From NCBI RefSeq assembly GCF_901709675.1, contig NC_051102.1, forward strand, positions 5,119,412 to 5,183,411: DNA of 64,000 nucleotides, given 5' to 3'. Shown piece after piece: positions 1 through 12,500 of this stretch. Both the position numbers and the translations under genes were made by a program. The notes beneath the pieces are model-generated. The model saw only the letters and a list, made by a program, of their open reading frames with translations. It did not search any database and was not told where the DNA came from. Numbering within the stretch: the stretch's first letter is position 1; the number at the start of each line of letters is the position of its first letter. The DNA is from Syngnathus acus (taxonomy: Eukaryota > Chordata > Actinopteri > Syngnathiformes > Syngnathidae).

Positions 1-539
1 GAGAGACAGAGGGCGCCATTTGGGAGAAAGTTTGAAACGAGAGGAAAAAAGAAGGAAGAAGAGGAAGTGGCGGAGGGATTTCCTCTCCCAACTTTGACAC
101 GAACGCACTGAAAGCGCGTGCACGCGCGCAGCTCTACTTGACCGCCAGCAAGTTTGGCTCCCCGCAATTTTCTTTTCCGCTCCTTCAGCCTGCAAACGCG
201 AACGCGCGCACACACACGCACGCACTGGGCGGATAGCGGCTCGGTTCGGGTCAACCTGTGTGTGCGAGTGCGCGCAGTTCGAGACGTCACGAAGAGCCAT
301 CAAAGCAGTCCGGTTCGGGACGTTCCCATCCGAACTCGGGCTGGCAGGACGCGTCACTCCCTCCCTTCCTGTCTCCCTCCCTCCCCCCAGTCGGGCTTGA
401 GTTTGGAGTCTTGCACTTGGTGGCTTGCGGTGCCGACGTCGGGACGGCGACATTCCGCTCGTCCGGACGTTGTCCTCCCGGCCGCCCAGCCACAACCCGG
501 GTGCCAAGCGCCTCCGAATCGAGCCAAAGCGGAGGCGCC
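1..539 (+). promoter_or_regulatory. dlg1: 5' flank and 5' UTR of dlg1
   Basis: This GC- and CpG-rich stretch lies directly upstream of the dlg1 start codon at 540 and ends in a purine-rich leader just before the ATG. It contains no open reading frame that resembles a known protein. I infer promoter plus 5' UTR from position and composition only. No TATA box was evident and the transcription start cannot be placed by eye. Confidence 0.5.
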
Positions 540-3500
540 ATGCCTGTCCGAAAAAAAGGTGAGACACTCATGCCGGTGTGCGGTTCCGAATGCGGTGCGG
601 TTCCGGTAGCCTAAGCCGTTTTCTCACTAGCGAGCTAGCATGCTAGCCGCTACTCGCCGGGAGAGCGAAACTCCCAAATGCGTTTAAGCGGAGTCCAAGT
701 TTAGTCAGTCTGTCAGTCGGTTATTAGGACAAAGTGTCGCGCGGCCCGGCCGGCCCCTTGCGTCGGGCCGAACCGGGCCGCGGAGGCCCGCCAGCTAGCC
801 TCATAGCTCGACATGCTAAAGGAGTTGCGACAGAGCTGACGGTTGGCCAAAGTGGCGACCAACTTGACACAAAGTATACACAACGCGCCCGGAAGGCAAA
901 AGCTCGCCAAAACCGTCAAAAAGCACCAAGTTGTTCTGAACTCGGACGGGCATGGAGGTCGATCACCCTCTGAACACTTTGACGCTAAGACCTGAGTGGC
1001 GCATCTGTCACCAGATGACTGAGCAGAATATCTTCACAATAGTTAGTTGTACAGACGAATTGGCAACGCCTGGTCCCGGGTGTGCAAGTTACTCGTGTGG
1101 AATTAGTGTTGCTGTAACCAAACAAAATAAAGGTCATGTCACCTTCTTACATGATGCGCTTGACGGTTTGATGTCACTAGGCAACACTGCAACAGTTCAT
1201 GACAAGTTTGACTTCTTTCCACGTTGGCTAAGCAAAGCAATTTCCGGGAAGGAAGAGTTCTCACACCAAGAACTTGCACGGCAAGCCAAAGCCTTGAAAG
1301 AGATGGTCCGGATAGATCGGAACCGTGCGATACAATTTGTGTATCTGGGGTGACGTCAGCCACATCGCACTGTGGAAGTCCTCCCTCGTTTGTTTTACTC
1401 GGCATCGAGACAGACGTGAAAAGCGCAACAGCAACGCGGAAACAGCGGTTCTGTTTCGCCACTTGGCTTTGCCCGACGTCGCGTCCGCTCCCGGCCGCTT
1501 GCTTGGTTTGCCCGCCTCGCAGATGCACCCGACACCGATACGCGCGTCCGCTTTCCGCGTCGAATTTGTGCCACGATCGACAAAGGGGATGCGACGCTCT
1601 GGTGTGATGATGACATGATCGTCTGACGGCCCGCTTTGGCTCCCTATGTCAGACGCCCAGCGCGCGCTGTCCCTGCTGGAGGAGTACCAGGCCAAACTGC
1701 AGCATGCCGACGAGTGGCAGCTTCGCGCGTCCATCCAGAGGGTCATCGACGTCTTCCAGAGCAGCCTCTTCCGGGCCCTTGTTGGTACGTGATCGTGGCC
1801 CGGATCATTTTGTTTGTTTTCAGCGCTTGACGCTGGCTCGGTTTCATTCCCTCGCTCTCTTTCAAGGCTGAATGGCTCAGCGAGCGACTTGGTGCTCGAA
1901 TGGCAGTCATGAGAGATGGGCAGGGAGGGAAAGAGAGAAAGAAAGAAATACTCGAGTATTCCTGACAGTGTGAGAAAAGCATGCTTTTGCCTCCCGGTTT
2001 GGGGCGCAGCATCTTTCTGCAGAAGTGGCTTTGTGCTGAAAGTGCCACGATGAGCCCGATGGCGAGCCTAGCCTACGTAGACGACACGCGAGTCCCCGAG
2101 TCCAGATGCAGTTGCCGCCGTTGCCTCAGGCCGACCGATTAAGTCAGGCGGCGGGCCGGGCCGGGCTGCTTGTAATCCCTGGGAGGACATGAGCGTAAAC
2201 CCCCCCCACCCCCCCTAATCCAACCTGGACGCTCCAGTATGTTGTTGCTCTTGTCCTTCTTGCTCTGGCTCGCATCCACGCCAGCAGATGGCAAACATCA
2301 ACTCTCACTTGGATCCTCTGCTCATCTTTTCCTCTTGGCTCTGCTTCAACGCGTGCACGCTCTCGTTGCGGCGTTGGCGTGTCCTGAGTGAACTTTCCGT
2401 GTTGATTTGTGCAGGACTCTATTGAGGGAAGTGAAAAGGGGGGTATAATTTGAGCAAGAGTATTGGGAATATTTGATCATTTTTTTTCTCCATACGCCGC
2501 TTGATAGGTTTTCTCAATCAATTTTTTTTCATTCTCGTGGGCCGCAGATATCCAAGAGTTTTATGAAGTGACCTTATTGGACAGCCAGAGGTGGGCGGAG
2601 TCTACCAAGCCGACGGAGGGCGTGGCTCTCTGGGACTTCCCCAGCTTCCAAAGTGCCACCGTCACCTCCGACACGCTGCCCAGCCTTAGCACCAGCATCG
2701 AGGTAAAAGCGCTGCACGCGCAAATGCTCCATATTTTGTTGCTTAGCCAAGAAAGTGCTGTAAAATTGGTAAAAAACACATGCCATTTTTTCTTGTCACT
2801 CAGTTTCTGTGCACAACTTCTTAGCAAGCATGGGCAGCTGGTCTGCAGCTGATGTGGGCGCTAAATTGCTAATTCCCCTGAAGGGGGCGCTAAATTACCA
2901 ATTCCTCACTCAGTGATAGACTGGTAAAACTGCTTTGCAGTGCAATTTTTTTTTGGGAGAGGGGGTGCCGCCTCTACGTGACATAATAAAATAGAGGTAA
3001 CAAATTGGCTGCACTTATTTCCTCAGTTAATAGACTGCTCCCTAATAGTAGCTTGCCTTTTAGTAACCTGGTCTAAAACGTTTTTTTATATCAATTAATA
3101 TGTTAAGAAGTCAATATGTAAAATTAATTAATAGTAATGGGTGCTAACCATAAAAAGAGAGGGGTTACGTTGCCTTGCTTACCTGACAAGGTGTTGTCTT
3201 TGCTCATTGTCATGAAGACGCCTCTTTCTTTTTTCATTGCCTGATTTAAAATGCCGCGACATCTTTGCGGCTACGAGTCTACTCTACGACGACACGCTGC
3301 TGCAAGCCATACAGCGCTACTAGTCTAGACAAGTTACAACATGTGACAGAAGAATAATAATAATAATGATGTCACGGAAGTCGCGCGAGGCCTAATGCTA
3401 ACAGCGCAGTGCGCGTATTGGGCACGCCGGTAGTGGACGCTCCCACCGCGTGCGTGCGCACTGCGACACATGTGCGGCAGGGGGCGCTCCTCTTCCCTTT

Positions 3501-6500
3501 GTGACAGAGGACTCGACCAACAAGAACAAAACAGATGTGCACTTGAGCGCATGTGCGCGCATACGCGGCCGCCGGCTCTTGCGAGAAAGGGCTCCTCGCG
3601 TGGCAGCCTGTCAGCTCCTCTCACTGTCAGCGCGCGTGCGCACTGCAGTTCCCGCCATCATCATCGTCTTCTGCTGTTGCCAAGGCGAAGAGGGCGGGAG
3701 GAGTCGGCGTAGCCGGCGCCTCGCGCGATGGCGTGTCACGTCAGATCAGCTCACTCTGCATCTACGCGGAAGAAGCGCACGGACCTGCGAAGGAGAGGCG
3801 CAAATACCTTTTTGTTGATTTTTACTTTGGTTGACTTGTCAGACATGCGCTACCTTCCTCTGGGGCACAGCGCGCCGAGCTATTGGCGAGTCACGTGACC
3901 ACCCTCCACCACCTCACACGCATGCAGTGAGGAGCTGACTGGAAGAGGAGGGGAGTTGAGCGGGGGCAGGGCTGAATGAAGGAAGCTCTCTGGGATGGCC
4001 TTCCCCCTGGCCGCCATGTGAGAAATGAGGGCGGATGGTGAGGGAGAGAAGCAGCAGTGGCACAGCGGGTGGAGGCGGCGCCGGTTGGCGCTCCTGTGGT
4101 CGGCACTCCTGTGGTCGGCACTCCCGTGGGAGGCGGCCGTCGGCCAACGACGGGACGACCGAGTGTTTCTCGCCCGTCCTGTGCCACTGCAAAGCGGCGT
4201 GCGCCAACGGCACCGTCTCGCTCATGTTCGGATGCAAGGTGGGTGCGCCCGCGTGCCTTCATGCCAAGGCTCCAACTCTGAGCCCGCCGCCATACCGCTT
4301 GATCTGCACTCTGCTCTGGCAAGCACGTCTTGGAGTTTTTGTCACGCAAACGCAGCCATCGGCAATATTTCCGGCCCTTCAAACCCGAGTGAAGGAAGCC
4401 CGATAACTCGATTGGTTGTCAGCACCCGTTGGTTTTGTTTTCGAGGCGCGGCGATTGGAAGAGGGCTGATATGCACGACAGTTTTTGTGTTGGAATGCCA
4501 AAAGTAAGAATCCACCCTGTACTGTATCGGCGGCCAATTATTTGAGTGGGACGACCGAATGTTTTGAACGGGAAAGTTTGGGATGACAATTTAGGTCAAC
4601 GAGCTTTCGTTGGAGTGCTCGATGTTTGCATCGTCGCTCTTGATGGCGCCCCTCCATCGTCTTCCTCGGTACATCTGCTGATGTTGCTATTTTTAGCATC
4701 TTTGCTCGGCGCTCCTCCTCCTCCTCTGGCTGAAAAAGAAGGGCTCTGCCATCGTTACTGGTGCCATTCGCCCCGTCCTGTCCCACACACTCATTCCGCC
4801 GCTGCAGAGGTTCAAGGGCAAGCGCCTCACTCTTGGCCTTGGGCTTTCTTGGGCCACCAAAAAAAACACTTAAAAAATGGTCTTGAGACGAGAGCCGTCT
4901 GTAGTAGCACAACGCTAGTGCAGTTTGTGTCCACGCACATGATTTACCCGATGTCACGGGTCGTAATTCGGTCCATGGATCTGACGGCTCAAGTCGGCGA
5001 AGGAGAGCGCGGCAGAATAAATCTGGCGGTGAGCAGAGAGTGTTCTCTCTCTCAAGAAGGCTCTCTGCGCTACTTCTGTCCACCTTTGTCGTCACATTCT
5101 TTGTCGTCGCCCACGTCCTCATTGCATCACGGTTGCGCTCGGCCCCCGAGCGTCGGCGCCGCCTCGTCCTCTCTCGGCCCAACCGTCTCCTGTTTGGTTG
5201 TTTCAGAAGTACCGGCAGCAGGATGAGGACTCGTCGCCGCCGGAGGAGCGGAGCTCTCCGCAGCTCACAGAGGAGGCGGCCGGTGCACCGGAGCTGGTCC
5301 AGGTGGCCGAGAAGAACCTATCCCAAATCGAGAACGTACACGGATACGTCACCCATGCGCACATCTCCCCCGTGAAGGTAGCGCATGTCTACAAACGCTC
5401 GCTGTGCGCATGTTCGATAGAGACCACTGCAGCAGCGAGACAAACGTTGGCAACTCTTTGAAATGACAGAAACCCCTGTTTGGAAGAGACCACTGCAGCA
5501 GCGAGAGAAACGTTGGCAACTCTTTGAAATGACTCTTGCGCGTCGAGTCTCATTTGAGTCCAAAGTCCTTTGTGTAGGGTTCAATCTGAGTTTGAGCCTG
5601 GCCCTCGGCGCACGCGGCTCACGCCTTGTTCCGTTCCCACCGGCCGGCCACAGAACGGCGAGAGCGGCAACGACAACGTAAACTTATCAAAAAATAGCAG
5701 CAAATATCAAGACGCTGTCTTCCAGAGATCTAAAAACGCCTCAGGGTTGACGCCAAAGTCATTTCAAAGTGTTCCTTCCCTTCTCGCGACTGGTATCTGA
5801 TGACGCCTCGGACGGGAAAGTGCGCTCGCCGGCCGGCCCCGTGTCAGCCTCCGTGTCGGTGCCTGTGTCCCGCAGGTGGCCTCGCTGGAGCGCCTGTTTG
5901 ATGGCTCGGATGGGCCGGAGCTCCCCGCCTCCCCCGCACCTCCCTCCCTCTACCCTCAGGGTGACGACGGCCCCCTCCCGTCCTGCTCCTCCAACCCCTA
6001 CCCCCCCACCCAGGTAAAGCCTCCCCTGCTCTCCTCTGCGCGTGTCCCCGAGCCGTGACCGCGATCTAGGAAACGCCCGGACAAACTGTAAGATTTAGCA
6101 AAACATAAGCAGATTTCCACTGGGTCTTATCCAAGTAGTAGCGGTGCAGATTTGGCTCAATCCGGGTTTTGCTCATTCCAGATAGAACTCGGCGTGGCGT
6201 GGCTCGAAGGTGCTCCACTTGTTAGTGTGATGCTGACAAACCACGCACACGCAGTGCAAGTGCAACATGGCACTCGTGTAACATCGCAGCATGTGACCCG
6301 ATGGTGTTTGGCGTTGACTTTGATGTCATCCCGGTCCGGCCGGGTCTGGCTGAGTTGGCGCTGTCAATCTTGATTGAGTGCAGCCTTAATGCAATTTTAG
6401 TCCAGGTTTCATCAAACTTTGGACGCGGTTCACTCAATTGCAATTGGGTTAGTTTTGCACCGATTGCAGTCGATTGCAACTGACTTAGTTTTTCACCGAC

Positions 6501-9500
6501 AAAGTCCGGTTGTTCAACTGAACTGAGACACAAAGCTGACTCGAGCTGGTCATCACGCGTGCGAGCGCCCGCCCGCCCGCCACGGTCACGTTCCCACACA
6601 AGAGCTCACGAGCGCGCGCGGCCGCTCGAGGGGAACATTGATTATTCATGCAGCGACCCGCCCCCCCCGCGTACCCGCCCTCCCTTGCCCGAGGCCGTCA
6701 GGCGTTACACGCCACCGCCCGCCCAACTGACCGTTGCCGTCACATTCGTTGCGAGCGCCGGCCGGGAATCTCCTTCATGTCCTCGTGGCAGCTCCTACCC
6801 TCGGAACGCAAGCCCGGGCGGGAGCGGGCCGACCCGGCCCGCCCGCAGCTGCGAGCTTCGCTAGCGACTTTCACGGCGTGCGCGGTGCCACCGTCGTGCC
6901 GCACTCGCTCCCGCTTCCTCAACCTGCGCGACAGCGTCAAGAAGAGTCCTACCAAGACCGGCGCCAAGGTGGCGGGCGGCCGCTCCGCCGCGCCCCGGCT
7001 GCACCCCCCCTCCTACATCAAGGTAGTCTGGCAGCTGAAATCCCCCACACCTTTCTGCTTGGACCAGTGTGGGATTTGGCTTTCCAGTTTGCCATCTGTT
7101 TTGATTTGATTTTTTATTGATTTATTCTTCTTCTTTGAGCCAAAGAAATGCCTATCCTGCGCCAGCAACCGTGGGATTGACTGTAAACGGACTCAATTTG
7201 ACTTTTCCGACGAGTCACCCGTGTTCCGTCCGATGAATTCAGTGAAGAGCGTTGAATGGTTCCCGCCGTCATGACACGTCGCTGCCAAGATGCTTTGTTT
7301 GATGGATGGAGTCAGTGGACCGCTTTGGGCCTATGGCTTTTTTATCAGGAGATCGATGCCTCGGCTTCTCTGAGTTTGGCGTGCTCGACGGGTGCTCGTT
7401 TTAGCCTTGCGGCAAAGCCTCACCGGGACAAAGGCCCGCTCCTCCCGTCACGCTCAAGCGACAAGACCGCCACGCCAAAATTCTCAACATTTGATTTGAA
7501 ACAGTCAAATATCAATTCAAAGTCCTGTGCGACCTTGGCGCTCTCTATTGATGTGTGCGTGTGTGTTCTGTGTGTGTCCTCTTGTCGTTCAGGCCAACCC
7601 TCCTCCTCTGCTAGTCGACGCCGACAGCCTGGACACGCCTCCTCACGTGAGTGTCACCGCAGCCCGTGTCGCGCACAAGGGGACGTCACCCACAAAACAT
7701 CCGCTCAAAATCCCTTTACGCCGTCTCGACGTGCACGAATGTGCCGGCTTTGGCTCTCGATATTTATGAAGTCCCTCGGGCGCCGTGCGTGAACCTCGCA
7801 CCTCGTCGACGATAAGGCGCCATTGTTTGCAGATGAAAGCAAAAACTGTCAATCGGGACCGAGGAACTGCGGCAAAGCAAATTATTCTGGGGTGCGCTTG
7901 GCGAGGCAAAACAGAAAAGGTTTAGCTGGGGCTTGCTCGGCGTGGCAAAATAATGCAAGTTATTCCGGGGTGCGCTCGGCGAGACAAAACTAAGCAAGTT
8001 ATTCCGGGGGCACCACCGGGTGAGGAAGCGGGCAGCGGCTAGGACAGCGCTACTTTGAGACTTGTCTCGCACGTTCACTTTGTAGCCGGATTGCCACGTT
8101 AGCACCCTCAAAGTTGGTGGCAGGCGAGGAGGCGGAAGATGCCGGCGGGCTGCACTTCTCCTCCAACTTGTGTACCCGCCCACAGGTCAACGGCGGCGAG
8201 ACCGACTACGAGTACGAGGAGATCACGCTGGAGAGGGTGAGCGCACGCACTCTTCTGCCAGCGCCCTTTGCCCCGCTAGCCAAGCCATGTCACCCGCTGC
8301 CTGGCCGCCTGCGTCCAGGGCAACTCGGGCCTAGGCTTCAGCATCGCGGGCGGCGTGGACAACCCCCACGTCGGAGAGGACCCCGGCATCTTCATCACCA
8401 AAGTCATCGCGGGGGGCGCCGCCGCACAGGACGGCCGTCTCAGGTGCGCCACCTACATTATGCAGCACGTCACCCGATCGCCTCTCCTCAGCTTTCGCGT
8501 ACCCTCTGTTTTTTTTTTTTTCGCTCAATGTTTTTTTCCCCACCGAGGATGTGATGACGATGATTTTCAGGGTGAACGACGTGATCCTGCGCGTGAACGA
8601 GGTGGACGTCCGGCAGGTGACGCACAGTCGCGCCGTGGAGGCGCTGAAGGAGGCGGGCTCTTTAGTGCGGCTGTACGTCCGACGCCGCAAATTCGAGGCT
8701 GACCGAGTCGCCGACATCAAACTGGTCAAGGGACCCAAAGGTAAACGGCGGCAACTCGACGGCAAGCGCGCCATGGCATGGCATGGCATGGCATGGTTTG
8801 CGTGTGGGCGTTTCAGGTCTGGGCTTCAGCATCGCGGGGGGTGTGGGCAACCAGCACATCCCGGGTGACAACGGCATCTACGTCACCAAGATCATCGAGG
8901 GGGGCGCCGCCCACAGGGATGCACGGCTCCAGATCGGGGACAAGCTCCTGGCGGTGAGCCACCGACCTCGCTCGCCCGCCCGCTCGTGGGTGAGTGAGTG
9001 ACACAAGTGCCATGCAGGTCAACAGCTGCTGTCTGGAGGAGGTGAGCCACGAGCACGCCGTCACTGCCTTGAAGAACACGCCCGATGTGGTCCACCTGCG
9101 AGTGGCAAAGCCCAACAACCTCTTCGTGGCCGACACCGCCGACGCACAGCGCCCGGACGGCTGTAAACTGCCACCCGCCGCAACCTCCTCATCTTCACAC
9201 TCGTTTTTTTTCTCCTCTGCTTTTTCCCTCATCTTGTTCTTTTCCTTCTCTTTTGGCCGCTTCTTCACGTCTTTTTGTTCTTGGTCATCTTCTTGTTCTT
9301 TTTGCCCCACTCATCATTGTTTGTATTTTCTCAGCCCCTTCTTTCTCTATTTCTTCCAACTTCTGTTTCCTTCTCACGCTTACTTTTTCTTCACGTGCTG
9401 CCTTTCTTCTCCCCCATTACGTGCCACGCTGCGTTACGGTGTGTCCACCTAATAGCGTGTTTGTGCGTCGTTAGTGTTCGCTCAGCACCTGGAGAATCAT

Positions 9501-12500
9501 ATCGGCACCCCCATCAACTTGCTGTCTCAGCCCCTCCCCCCGCCAGCCACATCCGGACGCTACTCGCCAACGGCTAAGGGCGCGCCGGGAGACGACGTGG
9601 CCTCATGGTACCTTGCGCTTTTTCCTAAAATTTTGTTTCCTAAAATGTTGAATGCGCTGTGGCCAAGCACGCATCTCTGTCCCTGTTCCGGCAGGGATCC
9701 CCGCAGGGTGGTCCTGCACCGTGGCACCACGGGTCTGGGCTTCAACATTGTGGGCGGAGAGGACGGCGAAGGCATCTTTATCTCCTTCATCCTGGCCGGA
9801 GGACCCGCCGACCTCTGCGGGGAGCTGAGGAAGGGCGACCGCCTTGTGTCGGTACGTCGCCGCTGCCGTGGCCTCCCAAATGAAACTGGGAATGATTCAA
9901 ACAAGGTTGGTGCGTGCATGCGCGCAGGTAAACGGCGTGGACCTCCGCAGCGCCACGCATGAGCAGGCGGCGGCCGCGCTCAAGAACGCCGGGCAGACAG
10001 TTGCCATCGTGGCGCACTACAGACCCGAGGGTGAGTCACGCCGTCGCAAAAAGAAAGTGGAGCAGCCCAGTGGAATTTGCCCAGGGCTTGATGCGTGGCC
10101 GTTCCTGCGCAGAGTACGGCCGCTTCGAGGCCAAGATCCACGACCTGAGGGAGCAGATGATGAACAGCAGCATCAGCTCCGGATCAGGATCCCTCAGGAC
10201 CAGCCAGAAGAGGTCGCTCTATGTCAGGTGGGAGAAGCCACGACCCTTGCCCACGACCCGTGCCCACGACCCTTGCCAACAACCCTTGCCCACGGCCTTT
10301 GGCCACGGCCAACCCCGCCCCCTGCTGACGTGCGACCCCCCCATTCCGCGCAGGGCGCTGTTCGACTACGACAGGACTCGCGACTCGGGTCTCCCCAGTC
10401 AGGGCCTCAATTTCAAGTTTGGGGACATCCTGCACGTGGTCAACGCCTCCGATGACGAGTGGTGGCAAGCACGCCACATGACTGCCACCGGGGACGTCCA
10501 AGAGGTCGGCGTCATACCCAGCAAAAGGAGGTCTGTCGCTCGCTCGCTCGAACACCCTGCTAGGGGAAATTGCTCAATTTGACGTGCTTTGATTGGCTGA
10601 CAGGGTGGAGAAGAAAGAGCGAGCCAGGTTGAAGACGGTCAAGTTCAACCCCAAGTCTCGAGAGCGAGGGGTGAGTCAGACAGAGAACATGAAGCTCTTT
10701 CTCTCGGCAGCCGAGCCAGCTAGCTGCTCGCTTTTAACACCTTTGACGCATGTTGGCGGGTGCTGCACTCGGCATGGAGCAGATGAGCTCTTCTTTGTCA
10801 CGGCCGGCTCGTATGTGACGCGGGGGTCTCGAACTTGCCTTTCACCGTGCTGCCGGTTTTGTGCCTTTACTGTTGTCCAGTCGTTCGTGGGCTCGCGGAG
10901 CTCAAGCAAAACGTAATTGTCGAGCCACACATCGACAAAGCAGCCCATTTCAGGACAATGCTTTCCAATTTGATGAGCCGCGCAATCGGCTTGCCCGACA
11001 AGTTGTGGAAAAGTCCATGTGGCCCCCGACGTCAACGGATTAGCTCGCCCTCTTAGCATTCGTTCAGCATGTTAGCTCCTTTTGTAGCACCTGTTGTGTT
11101 AGCACGTTGCACGTTCCTATCGGCACCTGAGCTCTTTTGTTAGCATGTAGTTTCCTGTTGTGAGTTTACGTTTGATGCTGTGGGAATCTCGCAATGTTTT
11201 TGCTATGCTCGCTCCACATATTATCGAGCGCGTGCGCGACAAAAGCAGCTGATCTTAACCGCATGTCGCTGATCTTTGAGCATCCCGGCGGTGGCGGCGG
11301 CGGTGACGTCATTACGACTGCTGGCGAACGGCCTGACTGACACGCGCATGAGCCAATGTAAATTGACGTGGATGTCTGCCTCATCTTCCTCCTCTTTGTT
11401 GTTCTCATCCCTCACATGGAGCCAGGCCTCCTCCAAACATTTCAACAATCAAGGTGTTGCGTTTGCGCTGTTGTTATGGCAACGTTTTTGTCTCTTGCGC
11501 TGCCCCCTCACCTGTACCCGCATGTGTGTGTGTGTGTGTGAGAAAGAGCGAGAGAGAGAGCACGTTTGCGGGAGACTTGTGTCCCGAGCGGGGCCTACTG
11601 TTGACCGCTTTGGCCGTATGGTCAGCACGCGAGCGCCTGACGTTTAGACGCCTTCCTGTCCCTTTCCTATCCACTTCCTGTAGCTGTCGGGCGACAAGCG
11701 TAGAAAGGGCGTGTTGGCCAGGTCCTTCCTGTTCGGGAAGAGTCGCGACGGCGGCGAGCAGGACAGCAGCGACGTGGAGCGTGAGTACGAGGCCCGCCGC
11801 CGCCTCCGGGGGGCGCCGCCCACCCGCCCTGCTCATCGGTCAGCGACAGGAAGAGAGATCAGCCGCGATCCCGTGCCACCCACCTTGTTTTGTTTTTTCT
11901 CCCTCAATTGGACCCGGCCGGCCGACCCAAACGGCGTCGTCCTCTGTCGCATCACGTCTGCTCTCTCGCTCTGTCGCTGCGATGTCGTAACTTCCTGTTT
12001 GTGCTTCTTCTTCTCTTGTCGCCTTCAGGACGTCATCGACATCCTCGCCAAAGGACGCAGTGAGTCCGCCCCTCCCCCGAGGCTGGACTGCTCGCCAGCC
12101 AGTGTTTCTCGAGCGGATAGTTGTAAAAATAGCTCAGCATTTTTGCTTTTGGCATCAAAATCAATATGGCGTTCTTTGCAAAGCACACGTGCATTGCTCT
12201 AAGCGTGATGTCGGCCATTTTGAGAGGGCCAGGGCGAGAGAAGCCCATAGAGGCCTTTTGGCCGCGGAGCAAAGTGCTGACCGAGGGGCGGCAGCAGACC
12301 CCGCCTGGCCGCCCCTCCCCCTCCCTTCCCCTCCCCTGGGCATCTCGCTCGTTGTCAAGATGGCTCAGGCTCCACCTTCTGCTGAACGAGACTTTGTTTT
12401 ACCCCACAAAGCCTTTCCAAAGGCGTGACCTGGACGGCGGCGCGCTCATGCTACGATTTACCCGTTTTGGGACGGACAGCTGACCTCCTTTGTCTTTTCA

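Noticed and set aside
4538-5226. Two open frames of over 200 codons on opposite strands in a dlg1 intron
   Set aside because: Low-complexity translations with no homology, no splice support and no neighbouring exons.
8994-9452. Frame reading from a PDZ exon into a Ser/Phe-rich tail
   Set aside because: Pyrimidine-rich intron read through past the donor at 9163; the next exon resumes at 9475.
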